NCBI GenBank assembly: GCA_023253905.1
Contig: JALREG010000271.1
Span: 1 to 15,405 of the forward strand
From: Burkholderiaceae bacterium
GTDB lineage: Bacteria > Pseudomonadota > Gammaproteobacteria > Burkholderiales > Burkholderiaceae
Length of the DNA stretch: 15,405 bases
Reading direction: 5' to 3'
Below are positions 1 through 6,098 of the stretch, in pieces. Under the pieces are notes generated by a model. That model was not told the DNA's origin, made no database searches, and was given only the letters and a program-made list of their open reading frames with translations. The translations under genes were made by a program, and so were the position numbers. Positions within the stretch are counted from its first letter, which is position 1. Every line of letters begins with the position of its first letter.

Positions 1-308
1 ACATCATCGTGGACTTCTTTACCGTCAGGGCATCGCCGCGCAGCCGCGAGGCGATGGATCGGTTCGGCGCGCTGCTTCTCGGGCTGGTCATGGCGTTCAT
101 GACCTGGCGCACGACACTGGGTGGGCTCAACGCGTGGAACACCGGGTCCGGTTCGATGATGCTGGGCTTTCCCGAGTGGGTGGTTTATCTCCTGATGGTG
201 CCGGCGCTCGCGCTCACAAGCTTGATCGCGCTGGCTCAGGGGATCACGGGCTTCGGTCGGTTGGATGGGGCGGCCGAACGCTCCGAATCCGCGAAGGACC
301 TCGCGTGA
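1..308 (+). CDS. TRAP transporter small permease (DctQ family), 5'-truncated
   Basis: This is the C-terminal part of the small integral membrane subunit of a TRAP transporter, which joins the large permease and the periplasmic receptor in sodium-driven uptake of carboxylates. About 101 residues are in the window, and the frame (from base 3) is open to the left edge, so the true start is outside. Two hydrophobic segments are visible, one beginning FGALLLGLVMAF and one VVYLLMVPALALTSL, with the Trp/Gly-rich stretch between them typical of DctQ C-termini. Its TGA overlaps the GTG of the next gene by four bases (GTGA at 305-308), which implies translational coupling. The assignment rests mostly on position directly before an unmistakable DctM, since small permeases diverge strongly in sequence. 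A GTG at 9 is in frame but is probably internal. Confidence 0.88.
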   Translation, partial: IIVDFFTVRASPRSREAMDRFGALLLGLVMAFMTWRTTLGGLNAWNTGSGSMMLGFPEWVVYLLMVPALALTSLIALAQGITGFGRLDGAAERSESAKDLA

Positions 309-1636
309 CGCCGATTGGACTCGCCGTCCTCATTTTCGCGATCATGCTCGCGCTGATGGCGATACGGGTCCCGATCGCAATCACCATGTTCGTTGCCGGC
401 GCGGTTGGGTATGTCATGCAGGCGGGTTGGTTGCCTCTGGCAAATTTCCTGAACGGCCAGGCCTTCTCTCGATTCGCGAGCTATGACCTGTCGGTCATTC
501 CGCTTTTCATTCTGATGGGACACTTCGCAACTCAAGGGGGAATCAGCAAGGCGCTGTTCGAGTTTGCTGCGGGGGTGATGGGCCGTCTGCGAGGCGGGCT
601 CGCCATGGGTGCGGTGCTGGCCAGTGCCGGCTTTGGTGCAATCTGTGGATCATCGGTAGCCACCGCCGCCACCATCACCCATGTCGCCTATGACGAGATG
701 CGGCGCCACGGTTATTCGGGTCGCCTGGCAACGGGAACACTGGCTGCGGGCGGCACGCTCGGCATTCTGATTCCTCCCTCGGTGCCCCTGGTGATCTACG
801 CCATCCTGACCGAGCAGAACATCGCCAAGCTGTTTGCAGCGGCGATGGTGCCCGGCATCATCGCAATGCTGGGCTACATGATCGCGATCGGTCTCTATGT
901 TCGCTTCGTTCCCGGCCACGCACCGGCGAATGAACGGGTTGCCCGCATCGACCTATTGGGTGCGGCAAAGGGCATTGGCCCGATTGCCTTGATTTTCCTG
1001 ATCGTATTCGGTGGGATCTATGGTGGGATTTTTACCCCGACCGAGGGCGCAGCCGTGGGCGCCTTCGCGACGTTTCTCGCGGCTGTTGCGCGCGGAGAAA
1101 TGACGCCGCGCCAGTTCGCAGAGTGCTTTTTTCAGACCGCGGAAAGCGCAGCGATGATTTTTCTGATTTTTCTAGGCGCCGACCTGATGAATGCAGCGCT
1201 TGCCCTCACCCAGGTACCTGCGCAACTCGCGAAAGTGGTCGGCGGTTGGGGGCTTTCACCGGTGGCCGTGGTGGCGGCCATCCTGTTGTTTTACGTGGTG
1301 TTGGGGGCGGTCATGGATGAGCTCTCCATGATCCTACTCACCATCCCGATATTCTTCCCGCTCGTCACCAGCCTGGATTTCGGTCTCAGCCGCGAGTACA
1401 CGGCGATCTGGTTTGGGGTCATGGTGCTGATGACGGTCGGGTTTGGTTTGCTTGCACCGCCGGTCGGACTCAATGTTTATGTGGTGAACGGCATTGTCAA
1501 GGGTCGAGGAGATCCGGTTCCAATCGGTGAGAGCTATCGCGGAGTGCTGCCGTTTCTGGCGAGTGACGTGATACGAACCTTGCTGCTGTTATTTTTCCCC
1601 GGGTTATCGTTGTGGCTGGTGAAGTTTGTCGGATGA
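305..1636 (+). CDS. TRAP transporter large permease (DctM family)
   Basis: This is the 443-residue transport-conducting subunit of a TRAP system, located in the inner membrane, and its length is normal for DctM. The protein is almost wholly hydrophobic with about a dozen membrane segments. Family landmarks are GSSVATAAT around residues 115-123, the re-entrant-loop region GTLGILIPPS around 150-159, TPTEGAAVGA in the middle, and a second repeat ending in LLAPPVGLNVYVV. I chose the GTG at 305 because it overlaps the previous stop by four bases and begins with TPIGLAVLIFAIMLAL, a normal DctM N-terminus. A longer reading from 134 would add about 57 polar residues unlike the family and would run through the upstream gene. 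It is followed 19 bp later by the receptor gene. The substrate cannot be told from this subunit. Confidence 0.96.
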   Translation: MTPIGLAVLIFAIMLALMAIRVPIAITMFVAGAVGYVMQAGWLPLANFLNGQAFSRFASYDLSVIPLFILMGHFATQGGISKALFEFAAGVMGRLRGGLAMGAVLASAGFGAICGSSVATAATITHVAYDEMRRHGYSGRLATGTLAAGGTLGILIPPSVPLVIYAILTEQNIAKLFAAAMVPGIIAMLGYMIAIGLYVRFVPGHAPANERVARIDLLGAAKGIGPIALIFLIVFGGIYGGIFTPTEGAAVGAFATFLAAVARGEMTPRQFAECFFQTAESAAMIFLIFLGADLMNAALALTQVPAQLAKVVGGWGLSPVAVVAAILLFYVVLGAVMDELSMILLTIPIFFPLVTSLDFGLSREYTAIWFGVMVLMTVGFGLLAPPVGLNVYVVNGIVKGRGDPVPIGESYRGVLPFLASDVIRTLLLLFFPGLSLWLVKFVG

Positions 1637-1655
1637 ACCAACAAGGAGACACGTG

Positions 1656-2702
1656 ATGAATGATCGTCGTTCTATCCTCAAGGCCTCGGCCGCGGTGCTG
1701 GCAGCGGGCGCGCCGGCGATTCATGTTCGAGCCCAACAGCCGATCACACTCAAGTTCCATACTTTCATGGCGCCACAATCGGCTGTGTTTCTCACCATGC
1801 ATAAGCCGTGGATGGAGAAGGTGGAGAAAGAGTCGGGCGGGCGCATCAGGTTCGAGGCTTACCCCGCCATGCAATTGGGCGGAGCGCCCGGTCAGCTCTA
1901 CGATCAGGTCCGGGATGGCGTGGTTGATGTGGTCTGGACCCTGCCGGGCTGGACCGCTGGACGTTTCCCGCGGGTGGAGGTCTTCGAACTGCCATTCATG
2001 ATGAACAATGCCGAGGCGACGTCGAAAGCGTACTGGGAATATGTTCACACCATGACGCCCGATGAATTCAAGGAAGTGAAGCTGATTGCGCTTCATGTTC
2101 ATGGGCCCGGCATGTTTCATACCACCGAGCGACAGATCCGCACCCCAGCCGATCTGCGTGGTCTCAAGATTCGGGGTGCCACCCGGCAGATCACCAAGCT
2201 GCTGGCTTCGCTCGGCGCTACACCGGTCGGGATGCCGCTGCCCGCTATTCCCGATGCGCTCAGCAAGGGCACCATCAATGGTTGCGCGATTCCCTGGGAG
2301 GTGGTCCCGTCAGTGCGGGTGCATGAGCTCACAAAATTTCACAGCGAGTTTCCGTCGAATGCGGCTGCGCTTTACACGGCCACGTTCGTCATGGCGATGA
2401 ACCCAGCCAAGTATCAATCGCTGCCGCCTGAACTGAAGAAGGTGATTGACGACAACTCCGGCATCAACACCTCGGCCTGGCTTGGCCGAATTCAGCAGGC
2501 AAACGATGTCCCCGGCCGAAAGTCCGCAGCCGATCGCGGCAACACCATCTATCAGATCACGCAGGCCGATGCCGCGGAGTTTGTGAAGCGCTCCAGCCAG
2601 GTGGACGATGAATGGGTGGCCGACATCAGTAAGCGCGGCGTGGACGGCACGAAGCTGCTTGAGACCGCCAAGGCCTTGATCGCCAAACACGGCAAGGCCT
2701 GA
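1656..2702 (+). CDS. TRAP transporter substrate-binding protein (DctP family)
   Basis: This is the 348-residue periplasmic receptor that delivers the solute to the TRAP permeases encoded just upstream. The N-terminus MNDRRSILKASAAVLAAG carries a twin-arginine-like motif (RRSILK, residues 4-9), a hydrophobic stretch, and a probable cleavage site near VRA-QQ (residues 24-28), so Tat export is possible. The mature part has the DctP pattern: GGRIRFEAYP, the glycine-rich QLGGAPGQ loop, and GLKIRG with Arg173 at the position that normally salt-bridges a substrate carboxylate. The ATG at 1656 was chosen because AAGGAG at 1643-1648 sits seven bases upstream. An in-frame TTG at 1626 lies inside dctM and lacks such a site. 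A carboxylate substrate is likely from the family, but its identity is unknown. Confidence 0.95.
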   Translation: MNDRRSILKASAAVLAAGAPAIHVRAQQPITLKFHTFMAPQSAVFLTMHKPWMEKVEKESGGRIRFEAYPAMQLGGAPGQLYDQVRDGVVDVVWTLPGWTAGRFPRVEVFELPFMMNNAEATSKAYWEYVHTMTPDEFKEVKLIALHVHGPGMFHTTERQIRTPADLRGLKIRGATRQITKLLASLGATPVGMPLPAIPDALSKGTINGCAIPWEVVPSVRVHELTKFHSEFPSNAAALYTATFVMAMNPAKYQSLPPELKKVIDDNSGINTSAWLGRIQQANDVPGRKSAADRGNTIYQITQADAAEFVKRSSQVDDEWVADISKRGVDGTKLLETAKALIAKHGKA

Positions 2703-2717
2703 GGTCATGGGCAGGAA

Positions 2718-2745
2718 AGCCCCGCAGCGAACGAGCCGCGGGGCT
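2718..2745. terminator. Hairpin between convergent genes, probable bidirectional terminator
   Basis: A perfect inverted repeat, AGCCCCGC (2718-2725) and GCGGGGCT (2738-2745), with a 12-base loop, lies between the stop of the TRAP receptor (2702) and the stop of the minus-strand BKACE gene (2752). Three A residues precede the left arm, so minus-strand transcripts would have a short U run after the hairpin. On the plus strand there is no real U tract, so termination there would be weaker. Position and symmetry support the call; activity is inferred. Confidence 0.6.
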
Positions 2746-2751
2746 GCGCGC

Positions 2752-3726
2752 TCAGATGGCGACGCCTGACTTGCCCTTCAGTTGCAACATCTGACGGGCA
2801 TCGTCGGGCGAGGCGACAGACAGCCCCAGCCCTTCAATGAGTTTCCGCGCAAGGGTCACCTGTTCTGCGTTTTTCAGCGCCAGTTGTCCCGGGCCCACCC
2901 AGAGCGAATCCTCAAGACCCACCCGGACGTTGCCGCCCAGTGTGAGCGACTGCGCGGCAATCGCCATCTGCGACTTGCCGGCGCCGAGCACGCTCCAGAG
3001 ATAACTGTTGCCGAATAACCGGTCGGCGGTGCGGCGCATGTGGGCTACGTCTTCCGGGTGGGGGCCGATTCCGCCCAGGATGCCGAAGACCGACTGAACG
3101 AAGAACGGGGGCTTCACCAGCCCACGGTCAACGAAATGGGCGAGCGTATAGAGATGACCAATGTCGTAGCACTCGATCTCGAACCGCGTGCCGTTATCGG
3201 CGCAGGTTCGGAGAATTTTCTCGATATCGCGGAAGGTGTTTTTGAATATCCGGTCGTCGGACCCCTCGAGGTAGGGGCGCTCCCAATCGTGTTCGAAGGT
3301 CTTGTATCGGGCGAGCATGGGATAGAGACCGAAGTTCATCGATCCCATGTTGAGCGAAGCGACCTCAGGTTTGAAGACCGCGCAGGGTTTCAGACGCTCA
3401 TCAACCGTCATGGTTGCGGCGCCCCCGGTGGTGATATTGATCACCACGTTGGAGCGTGCATGGATCTCCTTGAGAAATGGCTCAAAACTTGCGGGACGCT
3501 GATCGGGGCGCCCATCGGCAGGGTCGCGGGCATGGAGATGGACGATGGCGGCGCCGGCCTCGGCAGCCTCGATTGCAGCTGTGCCAATCTGCTCGGCGGT
3601 GACCGGCAGATAGGGCGACATGGACGGTGTGTGAATCGATCCTGTGACCGCGCAAGTGATGATGACCTTGCGGCCGCCGCGCGGGGCCGGCGAGGCGCTC
3701 GACGAGGTGGGTTTTGGGCTGTTCAT
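2752..3726 (-). CDS. BKACE-type beta-keto acid cleavage enzyme (DUF849 / Kce family)
   Basis: The 324-residue protein belongs to the BKACE family, cytoplasmic TIM-barrel zinc enzymes that react a beta-keto acid with acetyl-CoA to give acetoacetate and a new acyl-CoA. The founding member, Kce, acts in lysine fermentation. The zinc-site motif HLHARDP is at residues 63-69 (His63, His65), and VGLED with Glu272 matches the third protein ligand. ITTGG at 98-102, ASLNMGSMNFG at 123-133 and GGNVRVGLED are typical family blocks. About 18 extra Ser/Pro-rich residues precede the conserved start RKVIITCAVTG, so a slightly later start is conceivable, but no better start codon is obvious. It lies 51 bp behind the DUF2889 gene on the same strand, presumably in one transcript. 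BKACE specificities vary widely, and the keto acid used here cannot be read from sequence. Confidence 0.93.
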   Translation of the reverse strand: MNSPKPTSSSASPAPRGGRKVIITCAVTGSIHTPSMSPYLPVTAEQIGTAAIEAAEAGAAIVHLHARDPADGRPDQRPASFEPFLKEIHARSNVVINITTGGAATMTVDERLKPCAVFKPEVASLNMGSMNFGLYPMLARYKTFEHDWERPYLEGSDDRIFKNTFRDIEKILRTCADNGTRFEIECYDIGHLYTLAHFVDRGLVKPPFFVQSVFGILGGIGPHPEDVAHMRRTADRLFGNSYLWSVLGAGKSQMAIAAQSLTLGGNVRVGLEDSLWVGPGQLALKNAEQVTLARKLIEGLGLSVASPDDARQMLQLKGKSGVAI

Positions 3727-3777
3727 GGATGTCCCCGGATAAGAGTGAGGTGACTGGAAGTCTACGCCGCGTGGGCG

Positions 3778-4329
3778 TCATGATCCAGGCTGGGGCGTCT
3801 CGCGAATTGATCGTGCGGCCCGCATCATGGGCGTCTCCGCACGAAGGCCGATACAGGCATTTTCAAGCCGCGGTTCGATATCAAGACCCACGGCGATCCA
3901 CCGGCCGTCGGTGACGCCCACCTCGCGTCGCGGTGCCCGCGCCTCCATCTGCAGATAGGTGGTGAGCGTGTGTGAGGCACCCAGGTCAAGCGCCATGGTC
4001 AGGAAGTGTGAACAGCCGCGGGTGCCTCCGATCAGCTCAATCACGCGGTTTCGGTACCCCGGCCCGATCCGAAGACCGGTGAGCTTCTGCATGGGGGGCA
4101 CGCTATCGGCGCAGCCTGCGAAGGGCTGCTCGGTTGAGCTTGCGCTGATCGAGCAAATCACCAGGTCTGGGAGCGAAAGCGTGCCCTCCAGTCTGAGCGA
4201 ATGGATCAGGTCTTCGCCCAGGGGCGTTCGAAATGTATCGGTGAGCGTGCTTACAAAGCGAACCAGCGTGTCGCTAACGGGTTCGATTCGCAGCTTTTGC
4301 TCCCGGTCGGCAAAGAAGTTCGATGGCAA
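3778..4329 (-). CDS. DUF2889 domain protein (function unknown), TTG start
   Basis: A 183-residue soluble protein that I recognise as DUF2889 from its conserved core: PFAGC (69-73), GLRIGPGYR (85-93) and GTRGCSH (102-108), with an N-terminal half resembling the family's variable beta-rich part. Its biochemical function is not known. I see no signal peptide or membrane segment. The start is a TTG at 4329, supported by a strong GGAGG (complement of 4337-4341) seven bases upstream; no ATG or GTG in this frame gives a full-length domain. It is the first gene of a two-gene minus-strand unit with the BKACE gene and is divergent from the cupin/CoA-transferase operon. The pairing suggests a role in the same catabolic pathway, but that is inference from position only. 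Confidence 0.85.
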   Translation of the reverse strand: MPSNFFADREQKLRIEPVSDTLVRFVSTLTDTFRTPLGEDLIHSLRLEGTLSLPDLVICSISASSTEQPFAGCADSVPPMQKLTGLRIGPGYRNRVIELIGGTRGCSHFLTMALDLGASHTLTTYLQMEARAPRREVGVTDGRWIAVGLDIEPRLENACIGLRAETPMMRAARSIRETPQPGS

Positions 4330-4336
4330 GGCGGGG

Positions 4337-4341
4337 CCTCC
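4337..4341 (-). promoter_or_regulatory. Shine-Dalgarno site fixing a TTG start
   Basis: GGAGG on the minus strand lies seven bases before the TTG at 4329. It is the main reason for accepting the rare TTG as the start of the DUF2889 gene. Confidence 0.75.
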
Positions 4342-4415
4342 ACGCGGTTCCCGAGTTGGCTGCAGATTATCTCAGTCCGCGCAAGGTGCCCGCTGATGTC
4401 CGAACGGGACGCTAC

Positions 4416-4429
4416 CTTGACCCGTCAAG
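4416..4429. promoter_or_regulatory. 14-bp palindrome, likely repressor operator
   Basis: CTTGAC-CC-GTCAAG is a perfect six-base dyad around a two-base centre, and it overlaps the -35 box of the proposed cupin-operon promoter. The TTGnC..GnCAA shape and size resemble operators of GntR-family (FadR/FCD-like) repressors, although no regulator gene is in the window. It lies in the gap between two divergent operons, so one bound protein could affect both. The symmetry is seen directly; the protein and its effect are inferred. Confidence 0.5.
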
Positions 4430-4446
4430 CGAGCGGGACATAGACT
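4417..4446 (+). promoter_or_regulatory. Candidate sigma70 promoter of the cupin-CaiB-AtuA operon
   Basis: TTGACC (4417-4422) matches the -35 consensus at five of six bases. After an 18-base spacer, TAGACT (4441-4446) matches the -10 consensus at four of six. Transcription would begin near 4453, leaving a leader of about 19 bases that contains the AGGAG ribosome-binding site at 4461-4465. On the opposite strand only a GATAAT (-10-like, complement of 4366-4371) is visible for the DUF2889 operon, without a convincing -35. Confidence 0.5.
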
Positions 4447-4471
4447 CGACCGGATCAATCAGGAGTCAGTC

Positions 4472-4879
4472 ATGAAGCTGCAAGGTGAAGACCGGATGCT
4501 CAAACCCTCGGGAGTGTTTTTCCGCCAGGGCTCGAAGGTGGTGGCCGAACGGATCACTGCCGTGGAAGGCGTTGTTGAAGAGCCGGGGAAACTCACGGTG
4601 AAGTCGCTGCTGGTGGGCGCCGACGTGCTGATGCTCGAGGCTTTTAAGGCAAAGGGCATGGTCGACCCCTTGCACCAGCATGATGATCATGAATCGGTCG
4701 CTTATCTCATCAAAGGCCGTATGCGTCTGGTGATCGGCGGCAAAGAGTTCATCGCTGAGGCAGGAGACTGCTGGATTCATCCGCGTGGCGTTCCGCACTT
4801 CAGTGAAGCGCTTGAAGACTGCATCCAGATCGAAGTGAAAAGCCCCCCGCGCAAGACCTGGACCAGTGCTGACCACTGA
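4472..4879 (+). CDS. Single-domain cupin protein
   Basis: A 135-residue small beta-barrel protein with both cupin motifs. Motif 1 runs from Gly62 through His68, His70 and Glu74 to Gly82, and motif 2 is Gly98, Pro104, Gly106 and His109. The two histidines, the glutamate and His109 form the usual metal site, so a metal-dependent enzyme (isomerase, decarboxylase, dioxygenase or lyase) or a metabolite sensor is possible. The cupin fold alone does not decide between these. The ATG at 4472 has AGGAG at 4461-4465. It is the first gene of the plus-strand operon and ends 22 bp before the likely start of the CoA-transferase gene, so it probably handles an intermediate of the same pathway. There is no signal peptide, so it is cytoplasmic. 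Confidence 0.9.
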   Translation: MKLQGEDRMLKPSGVFFRQGSKVVAERITAVEGVVEEPGKLTVKSLLVGADVLMLEAFKAKGMVDPLHQHDDHESVAYLIKGRMRLVIGGKEFIAEAGDCWIHPRGVPHFSEALEDCIQIEVKSPPRKTWTSADH

Positions 4880-4901
4880 CCGCCTTCGAGAGGCCGGCAG
4901 A

Positions 4902-6098
4902 GTGGACACCACAGACCGTGTAGGCCCCCTCCACGGGGTTCGGGTCTTTGATCTCACGACGATTGTCATGGGTCCCAGTGCAACCCAGATTTTGGGTGAT
5001 CTGGGGGCCGATGTAATCAAGGTCGAGGCACCCGAGGGCGACGCCTTGCGGCGTATTGGTCCGCAACGCCATGAGGCCATGGGGCCGCTCTATCTTCAGG
5101 CCAATCGAAACAAACGTAGCGTATGTCTCGACCTGAAAACCGCTGAAGGCCGCGACGCGGCGCTGCTTCTTGCAGCCGACTGCGATGTGTTCGTGAGCAA
5201 TATCCGACCGAATGCGATTCAGCGCCTGGGTCTCCACGAGGAAGCGCTCCGCAGCGTGAATCCAGAGCTGATCCATGTCTGCGCGGTCGGGTATGGCGAG
5301 GGTGGACCAGGCAGCGGACTGCCCGTGTATGACGACCTGATGCAGGCCGCGAGCGGCATCGCGGGCTTATTTCAGGCGCTGGATGGAGCACCGCGCTACG
5401 TTCCCGCAAACATCTGCGATCGGATCGTAGGCCTTTATCTGGCGCTATCGATCATTGCCGCGCTTCATCATCGGCAGCGCACGGGTGAAGGCCAGTCAAT
5501 TGAAGTGCCGATGTTCGAGACCATGGCACAGTTCGTCATGGGAGACCACAGCGGTGGCGAAGCGTTCGTGCCGGCGCTGGGCCCGGCTGGTTATGCGCGC
5601 CTGATGTCGCGCCATCGGGGGCCTTATCGCACGAGCGATGGCTGGCTGGCGGTGGTGGTCTACACCGACTCGCACTGGCGTGCCTTCTCTGCGCTGGTCG
5701 GAATGCCTGCCCTTCTTGATACGGATCCCCGGTTCGCAACGCTGCAGGCACGCACTGTCAATGCCGAGGCCTGCGGTCAGCTCCTTGCGGGTTTCTTCTG
5801 CACCCGTTCAACCGAGGACTGGATCACGGTGCTACGTAAGGTCGATCTGCCCTGCGGCAAGGTCAATACGCTTGATTCGCTCCCTGAGGATCCCCATGTC
5901 CGCGCGGTTGCGCTGTTTTCGCCCGTACAGCATCCCAGCGAGGGAACCCTTCGGCAGTCGCGGTTTCCGGTCCGCTTCTCTGGGTCGCCGGCGTCTGTGC
6001 GACGCCACGCCCCGCGTCTGGGTGAGCATACGGAGGAGGTACTTGCTGAGGCGCGATCGCGCCGCCTCACGAAGCCACCCACTGAGGACGGCCCGTGA
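4902..6098 (+). CDS. Class III CoA-transferase (CaiB/BaiF family)
   Basis: This protein of about 398 residues belongs to the family III CoA-transferases (formyl-CoA transferase, CaiB, succinyl-CoA:acid transferases). These form interlocked dimers and move CoA between acids through an aspartyl-CoA intermediate. Visible blocks are LHGVRVFDLT at 10-19, QILGDLGADVIKVE at 29-42, NRNKRSVCLDL at 68-78, and VYDDLMQAASG, in which Asp144 (numbered from 4902) is at the catalytic aspartate position. I prefer the GTG at 4902 because GAGAGG at 4888-4893 lies eight bases upstream and the conserved domain begins about nine residues in. A GTG at 4866 would add 12 residues and overlap the cupin gene. Its stop overlaps the next start (GTGA at 6095-6098). 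It likely activates the pathway substrate as a CoA ester; donor and acceptor are not readable. Confidence 0.93.
   Translation: MDTTDRVGPLHGVRVFDLTTIVMGPSATQILGDLGADVIKVEAPEGDALRRIGPQRHEAMGPLYLQANRNKRSVCLDLKTAEGRDAALLLAADCDVFVSNIRPNAIQRLGLHEEALRSVNPELIHVCAVGYGEGGPGSGLPVYDDLMQAASGIAGLFQALDGAPRYVPANICDRIVGLYLALSIIAALHHRQRTGEGQSIEVPMFETMAQFVMGDHSGGEAFVPALGPAGYARLMSRHRGPYRTSDGWLAVVVYTDSHWRAFSALVGMPALLDTDPRFATLQARTVNAEACGQLLAGFFCTRSTEDWITVLRKVDLPCGKVNTLDSLPEDPHVRAVALFSPVQHPSEGTLRQSRFPVRFSGSPASVRRHAPRLGEHTEEVLAEARSRRLTKPPTEDGP

Noticed and set aside
134..304. N-terminal extension of the TRAP large permease to 134
   Set aside because: The added residues are polar and unlike DctM, and the region encodes the small permease in another frame; the GTG at 305 overlapping its stop is a better start.
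1497..2120. Minus-strand open frame of 207 codons opposite the TRAP receptor
   Set aside because: It is antisense to dctM/dctP-type genes, has low-complexity Arg/His-rich translation and no start signal.
3040..3753. Plus-strand open frame of 237 codons opposite the BKACE gene
   Set aside because: It lies entirely antisense to a clear enzyme gene, has no ribosome site or family features, and reflects third-position GC bias.
4366..4371. GATAAT (minus strand) as -10 of the DUF2889 operon promoter
   Set aside because: No acceptable -35 lies 16-18 bases upstream, so it was not listed as a promoter.
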